A DNA stretch of 16,868 nucleotides, from contig JBAXSU010000060.1 of the NCBI GenBank assembly GCA_037130535.1, forward strand, positions 1-16,868, in the 5' to 3' direction. Under the pieces are notes generated by a model. That model was not told where the DNA came from. It ran no database searches and saw nothing but the letters and a program-made list of their open reading frames with translations. The position numbers and the translations under genes were made by a program. The DNA is from VFMC01 sp037130535. Its GTDB lineage: Bacteria; Actinomycetota; Acidimicrobiia; Acidimicrobiales; Ilumatobacteraceae. The stretch's first letter is position 1, and each line of letters begins with the position of its first letter. Below, piece by piece: positions 1 through 6,585 of this stretch.

Positions 1-1199
1 CATTGATCGGCGTTCTGCTTGCTCTGTTCGGTGCGTGGCACACCCCAGCGCAGCAGACGGCCCAGGAAATAGTCGGGGCCGCTCTCTTCGCGGCGCCACC
101 AACGGCGCTGGCCGCCGTGCACCCGCTTGCGGAACGTCGAGAACCCGACGGCCACGATGAGGGCGATACCGAAGAACAGGCTCTCGATCCAGGTGGTGCC
201 CACGCCCGCCAACTGCAGACCCTTCACACCCGACTGCAGCACGAACACGGCCAGCAGCGCACCCCACACGTTGAAGCGCCGCTTGAACTGGGTGGCGCCC
301 AGGAATGCGGCGGCGAAGGCCGGCAGCAGATAGGGCGCTCCCGACTGGGCCTGGGCCGAACCGAATTGGGCGGCCAGCAGCACACCGCCGAGCGCAGAGA
401 ACACCGCCGAGGCGACGAGCGAACCCCACACGTAGCGGTCGGTCTGCACACCGGCCAGGCGGGCCGCTTCGCGTGCGCCACCGGTGGCGAACAGGTATCG
501 ACCCGCCGCCGTGTGCTCGAGCACGAACCACAGTGCGAAGGCGACGATGAGCGCGAAGAGCACGGTCTTGTTCAGCCCGAAGGCGAACTCGGTGGCCAGG
601 TTCTTGAAGCTGTCGGGGAAGCCGAGGATGGAGCGGTTGTTCGAACGCCACACCGAATAGGCGGTGAGGATGGAACTCACGCCGAGCGTGGCGATGAACG
701 AGTCGATCTTGATCTTCACCACCAGGAAGCCGTTGAGGTTGCCCACGACCAAGCCCACCAGCAGCGCGAGGGCGATCGCGGCGGGAACCGACCACTTGGC
801 CTCGACCATGGCCCAGCCGGCGGTGACCGACGCCGCCGAGATGGTGGCGCCGATCGACAGGTCGAACACACCAGCCGACAGCGGGACGAGCAGGCCGAGC
901 GCGATGACCATCAAGATGGCGTTCGAGTTCAGCACCGAACGGTGGGTGAGCCACATCGTCCAGGTGTCGGGGATCCACAGGGTGAACACCACCCAGATGA
1001 GGGCGTAGAGGTACACCACGCCGATGTTGCGCGGGTGCAGCTTCTTCCACTTGAAGGGCGAACGGCGGGTGTCGAAGCGGCTGTCGATCGTCTTGCTGCG
1101 CTCGATGCGTTCGTTCACCACCCGGTGGCGCCGGGTGATCTTGTTCTTCTTCAGCGTCGGCCGCCGGACCACGTCGCCGGTGCGTTCGTCGATCTGCAT
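1..1199 (-). CDS. Sugar-type ABC transporter permease (RbsC/BPD_transp_2 class), 3' end at window edge
   Basis: Integral membrane subunit of the ABC importer encoded with the next two genes. The ATG at 1199 lies 6 nt after the ATPase stop, so the two are probably translationally coupled. I read 399 codons; the last two visible bases are TG, so the stop codon (TGA) may fall right at the edge. Hydrophobic segments start near residue 58 (VVYLYALIWVVFTLWIP) and recur to about residue 345. The family signature is seen in LSAGVFDLSIGATISAAS and in GNLNGFLVVKIKIDSFIATL, as in RbsC/XylH-type permeases. Oddities are a strongly basic N-terminal tail of about 57 residues before the first membrane segment and an arginine/tryptophan-rich C-terminal tail (KRVHGGQRRWWRREESG), both longer than in E. 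coli RbsC. The substrate cannot be read from the sequence. Confidence 0.9.
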   Translation of the reverse strand, partial: MQIDERTGDVVRRPTLKKNKITRRHRVVNERIERSKTIDSRFDTRRSPFKWKKLHPRNIGVVYLYALIWVVFTLWIPDTWTMWLTHRSVLNSNAILMVIALGLLVPLSAGVFDLSIGATISAASVTAGWAMVEAKWSVPAAIALALLVGLVVGNLNGFLVVKIKIDSFIATLGVSSILTAYSVWRSNNRSILGFPDSFKNLATEFAFGLNKTVLFALIVAFALWFVLEHTAAGRYLFATGGAREAARLAGVQTDRYVWGSLVASAVFSALGGVLLAAQFGSAQAQSGAPYLLPAFAAAFLGATQFKRRFNVWGALLAVFVLQSGVKGLQLAGVGTTWIESLFFGIALIVAVGFSTFRKRVHGGQRRWWRREESGPDYFLGRLLRWGVPRTEQSKQNADQ

Positions 1200-1205
1200 G
1201 ACGGT

Positions 1206-2954
1206 TCAGCTCTTCTTTCGCAGTCGGTCGAGCGTACGCCTGACCCATGCGCTCAGGCGGCCGCCCACGACGGGGGCCGGCGGTTCGTCCACCACCGGCG
1301 GCAGTGGCGGTGCAACGACCTCGGCCTCGATGTCGGCATCGTCGCGGATCACTTTCATCAGTACCGGTTCGCGCGACACCTTGAGGTGCTTGCGGTCGGA
1401 GGTGGCGCCGAGGGTCTCGGCGACGAGTCGTTCCTCTGTGAGGTTGGGGCCCGACAGCTCGGCGCTCAGCATGCCGGCGCGCAGCACGAGCACCCGGTCG
1501 CAGAGGTGCACGAGTTCCTCGGCGTCGGACGACGCGATGAGTACGGCCATCCCGTCGGCCGCGGCATCGACGATGTGCCGGTAGATCGATGCCTTCGCAC
1601 CCACATCGACGCCCTGGGTGGGCTCGTCGAGCAACAGCACCTTCGGTTCGGTGCGCAGCCAGCGGGCGAGCACGGCCTTTTGCTGGTTACCGCCCGAGAA
1701 CTTGCCCATCCGTCGGCCCAGCAGCGGCGGTTGCACGTCGAGTCGTTCCACCCACTCGGCCACGTCGGCGCGCACGGCCTGATGCTGCAGGCGGAACCGG
1801 CCCTGGAAGGGGCCGAGACGCGGAAGCGGCACATGCTCGACGAGACGGTCCTCGGCGTCGAGCGCCAAACCCTTGCGGTCGGCCGGGACCAACGCCACAC
1901 CAGCACGGAGCGCATCGCGCGGCGTGGCGAACACCTTGGTCTTGTCGACCAGCACCTTGCCTGCGAAGCGCGGCGTCACACCGGCGAGCGCGCCCGCGAT
2001 CTCGTCGCGACCCGAGCCCACCAGGCCCGCCACGCCCACCACTTCGCCGGCGTGCACCTTCAGGTTCACCCCGCGCAGCGTGATGCCGAACACCATCTCG
2101 GCCTCGAGCACCGGGCGTCCGGTGGGCGGGGTGACGACGCTCGGGTACAGGTCGCTCATCGATCGCCCGACGATGAGGTCGACGAGCGTCCGCTCGTTCA
2201 GGTCGCGAGTAGGAATTCCTTCGGCGACGACCTTGCCGTCGCGCAGCACCGTCACGCGGTCAGCCAGGTCGAGCACCTCGTCGAGCATGTGGCTGACGAA
2301 CAGCACGCCGGCACCGAGACCGGCGACGCGACGCACCTCGCGGAACAGGGCGTCGACTTCGCGGCGGTTCAGCGAGGCGGTGGGCTCGTCGAGTACCAGC
2401 AGACCGGCTTGCTCGGAGTTCCAGTCCTGCAGGGCGCGCACGATGGCGATGGCCGCCCGCTCGGCGGCGGTGAGCCCACCCACCGGTTGGCGCACGTCGG
2501 GGGCGAGCCCGAAACGGAGCAGCAGCTCTTGGGCGCGGGCTGCCTCGGAGCGCCACTTGATGCGCCCGCCCGCGCCGGTGATGTAGCCGCGACCGAGGCC
2601 GAGGTTCTCGATGGCCGACAGGGTGGGCACCAGGCCGAGGTCTTGGTGCACGATGCGGATGCGTTGGCGGTCGTCGTGGCCGAGGTGCCACAGGTCGACG
2701 GGGCGGCCGTCGAACTGGACCGCAGCGCCGTGGTCGGCCTGGACGTAACCGCCGAGCAACTTGATGAGCGTCGACTTCCCCGAGCCGTTCTGGCCCACGA
2801 GGGCGTGCACCTCGCCGGGGCGCACCTCGAGGCGGGCCGCGTCGAGCGCGACCTGCCCCGGATATGTCTTCGACAATGAGTCGATGCGAAGAACAGCGGT
2901 GGGGTCGGTGCGTGCACCGACCCCACCTACCTGTTCATCGGTCAGCGCCGACAC
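1206..2954 (-). CDS. Sugar-type ABC transporter ATPase with two ABC domains (RbsA/MglA class)
   Basis: Energises import through the permease encoded 6 nt downstream. Domain 1 has Walker A GQNGSGKST (about residues 54-62) and Walker B LLVLDEPTASLN; its signature is degenerate (LTAAERAA). Domain 2 has the altered Walker A typical of RbsA-like proteins (GLVGSGRDE), a good signature FSGGNQQKAVLARWL, and Walker B VLLLDEPTQGVDVG. The start is uncertain. The reading frame is open back to 3170 inside the binding-protein gene, but conserved sequence starts at VLRIDSLSKTYPG, and the only suitable in-frame start after the upstream stop is GTG at 2954, which lacks a clear ribosome site. That gives 582 residues. 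A tail of about 66 residues follows the usual C-terminus, Pro/Val-rich and ending in a basic amphipathic stretch (LSAWVRRTLDRLRKKS). The hairpin at 2898-2927 falls inside the first codons. Confidence 0.88.
   Translation of the reverse strand: MSALTDEQVGGVGARTDPTAVLRIDSLSKTYPGQVALDAARLEVRPGEVHALVGQNGSGKSTLIKLLGGYVQADHGAAVQFDGRPVDLWHLGHDDRQRIRIVHQDLGLVPTLSAIENLGLGRGYITGAGGRIKWRSEAARAQELLLRFGLAPDVRQPVGGLTAAERAAIAIVRALQDWNSEQAGLLVLDEPTASLNRREVDALFREVRRVAGLGAGVLFVSHMLDEVLDLADRVTVLRDGKVVAEGIPTRDLNERTLVDLIVGRSMSDLYPSVVTPPTGRPVLEAEMVFGITLRGVNLKVHAGEVVGVAGLVGSGRDEIAGALAGVTPRFAGKVLVDKTKVFATPRDALRAGVALVPADRKGLALDAEDRLVEHVPLPRLGPFQGRFRLQHQAVRADVAEWVERLDVQPPLLGRRMGKFSGGNQQKAVLARWLRTEPKVLLLDEPTQGVDVGAKASIYRHIVDAAADGMAVLIASSDAEELVHLCDRVLVLRAGMLSAELSGPNLTEERLVAETLGATSDRKHLKVSREPVLMKVIRDDADIEAEVVAPPLPPVVDEPPAPVVGGRLSAWVRRTLDRLRKKS
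2898..2927 (-). promoter_or_regulatory. Perfect 14-bp inverted repeat between binding-protein and ATPase genes
   Basis: The arms GGTGGGGTCGGTGC and GCACCGACCCCACC are exact complements separated by 2 nt. In RNA this would fold as a 13-bp GC-rich stem with a 4-nt loop. It begins 64 nt after the binding-protein stop and lies in the first codons of the ATPase as called here. No T-tract follows on either strand. Known ABC importer operons often place a stem-loop after the binding-protein gene, protecting that mRNA segment or reducing read-through so that binding protein exceeds membrane components. That role is inferred here. Confidence 0.6.
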
Positions 2955-2991
2955 GGGCCCGACGAGGTAGCCGTGTGTCGGCCGATCGAGA

Positions 2992-4257
2992 TCAGACGCC
3001 CCACAGTGCCTTGAACTGGTCCTGGAAGCCCTCGACGCCGATCCAGAGCGCCGACGGATCGGCGATCGAGCCCTTCTCGAGGATCTGCAGCGGCAGACCG
3101 CCCGACAAGATGTCGGGGTGGCCATCGACCACGGCGTTGGCCGGGGTGTCGGCGCGGCCGGGGCCTTCACCGGCGAGCACGCGGGCAGCGGCGTCGATGG
3201 CCCGCCAGCCGAGCAGCTCGGAGGCGAGGGCCACTTCGGCCACCTGGTGCTTGTCGCCGGCGATGAAGCCGAAGTTCAGCGGGCCACCGGCCTGCGACAC
3301 GGCCTTGGCCTGGTTCACCAGACCGGCAGCGTCGAGGGCGTCGGGCACGCCGTACAGCATGCCGCCGAAGGCGTAGACGATCGTGTCGAGATCGGGGTTG
3401 GCCTGCAGGGCCGAGGTGATCTGGCCGGGCAGGTTGGTGCCGATGTCGGTGACCGCGACTTCGCTGACTTCCACCGTGCAGGTGGGGCAGGCCGTGGCGA
3501 TCTCGTCGGTGAAGCCCTGCTGCACGATCGACAGCACCGGGAAGGTGGGCAGGCCGACGAAGTGGACGTTGCCGGTGACGGTGGTGGCGGCCGCGTAGTC
3601 GGCCATCAGCACGCCGTAGAAGTAGTAGTCGTCCTGGGTGAGCAGGTTGGCAGCGATGCCGTCGCCCGGCTCGTAGCCCTCGGGCAGCGACCAGGCGATG
3701 ACCGGGATGCCGCTGTCTTTCAGCGTGGCCAACTGCGAGGCGAACCACTCACGCGGGTTGCCGCTGGTGAGGATGACGTCGGCACCGGCGGCGATGGCGG
3801 CATCGAAGGCCGACGCGACGGTGTCGGGCGTGTCCTGGTGCGACGCGGTCTCGTAGGTCCACCCTGCGGCTGCAGCGGCAGCTTCGATACCGACAGCGAT
3901 CTCGGCGCAGACGGCGACGCCGCACTGCACGTAGAACACCTTCTTGCCGGCCTCGACGGCCACCGGGGTGCTGAACGGCAACTCGGTGACGGGCTGGCGG
4001 AAGGCATCGACGCGAGCGAGCGCGTCGGCGCTGGCGAGGCCCTCGGCCGGTGCGGCCGTGGTCTCGGCGGCGGCAGTGGTCTCGACTGCGGCGGCGGTGG
4101 TCTCCGCTGCGGCAGTGGTTTCCGCTGCGGCGGTGGTCTCCGCTGCGGCGGTGGTGTCGGTGCTGGCGTCGTCGTCGCCGCACGCAGCGACGAGCAACCC
4201 GGCAGCAACCAGGCCGGCTGCGAACAGTCGAGCCGGTGCACGGTGGCGTTGAGTCAT
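2992..4257 (-). CDS. Sugar-type ABC transporter substrate-binding lipoprotein (Peripla_BP_4 class)
   Basis: Extracytoplasmic, lipid-anchored receptor of the importer, 421 residues. The signal peptide ends in the lipobox LVAAC with the acylated cysteine at residue 26. Residues about 31-70 are a low-complexity linker of repeated TTAAAE units. The mature domain starts near residue 85 and has the two-lobed type-1 periplasmic binding fold pattern: KKVFYVQCGVAVCAEIAVGI, then AAIAAGADVILTSG and SGIPVIAWSLPEG. The start ATG at 4257 is preceded by a strong ribosome site (AGAGGGGG, 5 nt spacer). It is the first gene of the operon, divergent from a TrmB-type regulator, so it is probably controlled by that protein. 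The ligand is not determinable; CGVAVCAEI and ACPTCTVEV give four cysteines that could form disulfides. Confidence 0.92.
   Translation of the reverse strand: MTQRHRAPARLFAAGLVAAGLLVAACGDDDASTDTTAAAETTAAAETTAAAETTAAAVETTAAAETTAAPAEGLASADALARVDAFRQPVTELPFSTPVAVEAGKKVFYVQCGVAVCAEIAVGIEAAAAAAGWTYETASHQDTPDTVASAFDAAIAAGADVILTSGNPREWFASQLATLKDSGIPVIAWSLPEGYEPGDGIAANLLTQDDYYFYGVLMADYAAATTVTGNVHFVGLPTFPVLSIVQQGFTDEIATACPTCTVEVSEVAVTDIGTNLPGQITSALQANPDLDTIVYAFGGMLYGVPDALDAAGLVNQAKAVSQAGGPLNFGFIAGDKHQVAEVALASELLGWRAIDAAARVLAGEGPGRADTPANAVVDGHPDILSGGLPLQILEKGSIADPSALWIGVEGFQDQFKALWGV
4058..4150 (-). repeat. Five tandem units of about 18 bp encoding the TTAAAE lipoprotein linker
   Basis: Imperfect direct repeats of the type GTGGTCTCCGCTGCGGCG (plus-strand reading) start at 4058, 4076 (21 bp), 4097, 4115 and 4133. 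They encode the Thr-Ala-Glu spacer between the lipid anchor and the binding domain. The 21-bp unit adds one Ala/Val codon. In-frame units such as these can expand or contract by slippage without breaking the gene. Confidence 0.85.
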
Positions 4258-4299
4258 GAATCCCCCTCTGGATCAGCAGGATGTGCCCTGCGGACGGCG

Positions 4300-4305
4300 A
4301 TGGTA
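4300..4305 (-). promoter_or_regulatory. Candidate -10 box of the sugar ABC transporter operon
   Basis: The minus strand reads TACCAT, matching TANNNT, 42 nt upstream of the ATG at 4257. It overlaps the first copy of the TAGCCGA motif by two bases, so a bound regulator would compete with RNA polymerase. I see no convincing -35 box. Confidence 0.4.
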
Positions 4306-4370
4306 GCCGACCCGCCGATGCGTCGCTAGCCGACTGACGACGCATGTTCATCGGCTACGGTCGTCGGCTA
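4304..4370. promoter_or_regulatory. Four-copy TAGCCGA operator array between transporter operon and TrmB-type regulator
   Basis: TAGCCGA occurs forward at 4304-4310 and 4327-4333 and inverted (TCGGCTA) at 4351-4357 and 4364-4370. Three of the four copies extend to TAGCCGAC. The inner pair is an inverted repeat with a 17-nt gap. The outer copies overlap the transporter -10 box and the regulator's start codon. A second inverted repeat (ATGCGTCG / CGACGCAT, 4318-4325 and 4338-4345) sits between. This is the expected layout for an operator bound by the adjacent regulator, but binding is inferred. Confidence 0.65.
4356..4361 (+). promoter_or_regulatory. Candidate -10 box of the TrmB-type regulator gene (leaderless)
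   Basis: TACGGT fits TANNNT and ends 8 nt before the ATG at 4370, the spacing expected if transcription starts at the start codon. No Shine-Dalgarno sequence precedes that ATG, which agrees with a leaderless mRNA. CTGACG at 4334-4339 is a weak -35 candidate with a 16-nt spacer. Confidence 0.4.
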
Positions 4371-5206
4371 TGCACCGTGAGCAGGCCCTCGAACTGCTGC
4401 AGTCGGCCGGGATGTCGGGCTACGAGGCGAAGGCCTACCTCGCCCTGCTCGCCGCGGGCGCCGAAGTGAACGGCTACGAGGTGGCCAAGGCCAGTGGCGT
4501 GCCGCGCAGCACCGTGTACGAGACCCTGTCGAAGCTGGTCGCCCGGGGTGCCGCGTTCGAGGTGAAGGGCGAGGGCGGAGCCGTCGGCTACGTGGCCCTG
4601 CCGGCCGAAGCGCTCATCGGCCGCCTCCGCCGCGAGATGTCGGGCACGATCGACGGCCTCGCCACGCTCCTCCCCGAATTGGGCACCCCACCGGAGACCC
4701 GCGTCGTCAGCAATGTGCGCGGCATCCAGGGCGTGCTCGAACGTGCCATCGATGTCATCGAAGGTGCACGCTCGTCGCTGTTCGTGTCGGTGTGGCCCGA
4801 CGAGGCGGCAGCCCTCCGGCCGGCACTCGAACGTGCCGCCGAGCGCGGCGTCGATGTGTCGATCATCGTGTTCGGCGGTTTCGACCCCCCGGTGGGTCGG
4901 GTGTACCACCACCGCTATTCGTCGCCCGATGTGGTGTTGGCCCGACTGGGGCGCAAGATCTTCACCGTGGTGGCAGATCACGCTGCTGTGGTCATCGCGG
5001 GCATCGACGGGGGCGACGTGTGGGGCGTGTGGAGCGACGACTCGGCTGTTGCGCTGGTAGCTGCCGAGTACGTGCGCCACGACATCGCCCTGCAGCTCAT
5101 CGCCGAGCGCATCCACGACCACGGGATGGACGACTTCTGGCAGACCGACCCCGAGCTCGAGCGACTGCGCACCGCCTCGGGCCTCGGGCCCACACTGCAC
5201 TTTTGA
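4370..5206 (+). CDS. TrmB-family transcriptional regulator
   Basis: Cytoplasmic DNA-binding regulator, 278 residues. Residues about 5-75 form the TrmB winged helix: GMSGYEAKAYLALLAAG, then GYEVAKASGVPRSTVYETLSKL, where PRSTVYETL is the recognition-helix pattern of the family. Residues about 105-255 fit the effector domain of TrmB-like proteins, a phospholipase-D-like fold (RGIQGVLERAIDVIEGARSSLFVSVWP; AERGVDVSIIVFGGF). TrmB proteins typically sense sugars and control sugar ABC importers, and this one is divergent from such an operon, so it is the likely local regulator, probably binding the TAGCCGA array that overlaps its own start codon. The two genes downstream on the same strand could be co-transcribed after a 60-nt gap. 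The sugar and the sign of regulation are unknown. Confidence 0.88.
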   Translation: MHREQALELLQSAGMSGYEAKAYLALLAAGAEVNGYEVAKASGVPRSTVYETLSKLVARGAAFEVKGEGGAVGYVALPAEALIGRLRREMSGTIDGLATLLPELGTPPETRVVSNVRGIQGVLERAIDVIEGARSSLFVSVWPDEAAALRPALERAAERGVDVSIIVFGGFDPPVGRVYHHRYSSPDVVLARLGRKIFTVVADHAAVVIAGIDGGDVWGVWSDDSAVALVAAEYVRHDIALQLIAERIHDHGMDDFWQTDPELERLRTASGLGPTLHF

Positions 5207-5255
5207 CCGCGAGCGGTCGGCGCCACCGGCAATGATGCTGTGCGACGAACGACTC

Positions 5256-5261
5256 GGGAGG
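5256..5261 (+). promoter_or_regulatory. Ribosome binding site of the deleted alcohol dehydrogenase
   Basis: GGGAGG lies 5 nt before the ATG at 5267. It favours that ATG over the in-frame ATG at 5240, and it shows that the translation start of the eroded gene is intact. Confidence 0.6.
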
Positions 5262-5266
5262 TCGAC

Positions 5267-5674
5267 ATGCAGGTGACAGCAGCGGTGTTGCGGACGGGGA
5301 ACGGCCCGTTCACGGTGGGTGCCGACGTCACCAGCGTCGTGCCGGGCGACCACGTGGTGCTGTCGTTCAACTCGTGCGGCGCCTGCCCGGCCTGCGCGAA
5401 GGGTCGCCTGCCCTACTGCTTCAACTTCAGCCTGCACAACATGTCGGGCGGCCGCCCCGACGGCACCTCGATGATCAGCGGCCGCACCATCACCGGTGTG
5501 ATGGAGGGCGACTCTACGCCCAGCGAGTTCATCCCCCTGCTGGCCCGGTTGAACGCCGACGGGAAGTTCCCGTTCCACGAGCTGATCACCCGCTTCCCCA
5601 TCGACCAGATCAACGAGGCCGAGGCCGCCAGCGCCAGCGGTGCCGTCATCAAGCCCGTGCTCACGTTCGACTGA
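5267..5674 (+). pseudogene. Zn-dependent alcohol dehydrogenase remnant with two in-frame internal deletions
   Basis: Only 135 residues remain of a medium-chain zinc alcohol dehydrogenase of the aryl/NDMA-type branch, normally about 365-375 residues. Three pieces align to the family in order. MQVTAAVLRTGNGPFTV is the N-terminus. GADVTSVVPGDHVVLSFNSC with CGACPACAKGRLPYC is the structural-zinc lobe, with its four cysteines. GRTITGVMEGDSTPSEFIPL to IKPVLTFD is the C-terminus. Missing are the catalytic-zinc segment (Cys-His and the GHEGAG block) between residues about 17 and 18, and the entire Rossmann NAD-binding domain after RPDGTS. It cannot be an active dehydrogenase. Both losses keep the frame, and the ribosome site and stop are intact, so a small zinc-binding protein could still be made. 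An assembly error is an alternative. Confidence 0.8.
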
Positions 5675-5685
5675 GGCCCAGCTCC

Positions 5686-6567
5686 ATGCTCGCCACCCTC
5701 CCCTTCGGCCGGACCGGCCACCACTCGAGTCGGGTCGTCTTCGGTGCTGCAGCGCTCGGCGCGATGAGCCAGGAACGGGCCGATGCCACGCTCGACCTTG
5801 CGTTCGGTCGCGGCATCAACCACATCGACACCGCCGCGTCGTACGGCGAGTCGGAACTGCGGCTGCGGCCATTCCTCGCCGGGCGCCGAGCCGACGTGTT
5901 CCTGGCCACCAAGACCGGCGAGCGCACGGGTGGCGCGGCGCGGCGCGAACTGGAACGGTCACTCGAGCGGATGGGGGTCGACCACGTCGATCTCATCCAA
6001 CTGCACAACCTGGTCGAGCCCGACGAATGGGAGATTGCCCACGGCCCCGGCGGCGCGGTGGAGGCGATGGTGCGAGCACGCGACGAGGGCCTCGTGCGGT
6101 TCATCGGGGTGACCGGCCACGGCACCCGCATCGCCGGCATGCACCTGCGCAGCCTGGAACGGTTCGCCTTCGATTCGGTGCTGTGCCCCTGCAACCCGCT
6201 CATGCTCGCCCACCCGGTGTACGGGCCGGCGTTCGACGATCTCGTGGCTCTGTGCGCCGAGCGCGGCGCAGCGGTGCAGACCATCAAGTCGGTGGCGCGT
6301 CGCCGCTGGCCGACCGACAGCACCGAACCGCACTACGCCTGGTACCAGCCGCTGCCGGCGGGCGATGCACTGCGCCGGGCCGTTGCCTTCGTGCTCAGCA
6401 GGCCCACGCTGTTCCTGAACTCGTCGAGCGACGCGCGACTGCTCGGCCCCATCCTCGATGCCGCCGAGACGGCCAACGGCGCTCCGTCGACCGACGAGTT
6501 GCAGGCCGACATCGCCGAGTTCGGCATGGAGCCACTGTTCGACGGCGGCGCGCTGGAACGAATCTGA
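5686..6567 (+). CDS. Aldo/keto reductase family protein
   Basis: Probable NADPH-dependent oxidoreductase with a TIM barrel, 293 residues. The catalytic tetrad is complete: Asp48 (HIDTAASYG), Tyr53, Lys76 (LATKTG) and His107 (IQLHNLVEPDEW). The N-terminus LPFGRTGHHSSRVVFGAAALG matches the usual start of the family. The C-terminal cofactor region is less typical: the family's GxxxxxHL segment reads NSSSDARLLGPIL here. The ATG at 5686 was chosen because the frame runs back into the upstream remnant without other family sequence; the spacing to that gene's stop is 11 nt, and the stop region supplies GAGG as a weak ribosome site. It is probably co-transcribed with the alcohol dehydrogenase remnant. 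It may once have worked with it on the same alcohol or aldehyde. It converges with the CoA-transferase gene 18 nt away. Substrate unknown. Confidence 0.88.
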   Translation: MLATLPFGRTGHHSSRVVFGAAALGAMSQERADATLDLAFGRGINHIDTAASYGESELRLRPFLAGRRADVFLATKTGERTGGAARRELERSLERMGVDHVDLIQLHNLVEPDEWEIAHGPGGAVEAMVRARDEGLVRFIGVTGHGTRIAGMHLRSLERFAFDSVLCPCNPLMLAHPVYGPAFDDLVALCAERGAAVQTIKSVARRRWPTDSTEPHYAWYQPLPAGDALRRAVAFVLSRPTLFLNSSSDARLLGPILDAAETANGAPSTDELQADIAEFGMEPLFDGGALERI

Positions 6568-6585
6568 CGCAGCGGGCCGATTCGC

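Noticed and set aside
3..2879. A 958-codon open frame on the plus strand opposite the permease and ATPase genes
   Set aside because: It shows no recognisable domain, is rich in His/Gln/Arg/Glu low-complexity sequence, and mirrors GC-rich codon bias of the well-identified minus-strand genes.
5205..5218. Short inverted repeat GACCGC-GA-GCGGTC overlapping the regulator stop codon
   Set aside because: Stem of 6 bp with a 2-nt loop, no T-tract, and genes downstream on the same strand; too weak to call a terminator.
4355..5578. A 407-codon minus-strand open frame opposite the TrmB-type regulator
   Set aside because: The plus strand encodes a clear TrmB helix-turn-helix with continuous family similarity; the antisense frame has none.
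6559..6584. Inverted repeat CGAATC/GATTCG between the convergent reductase and CoA-transferase genes
   Set aside because: Only 6 bp with a 14-nt loop, expected by chance in this length of sequence.
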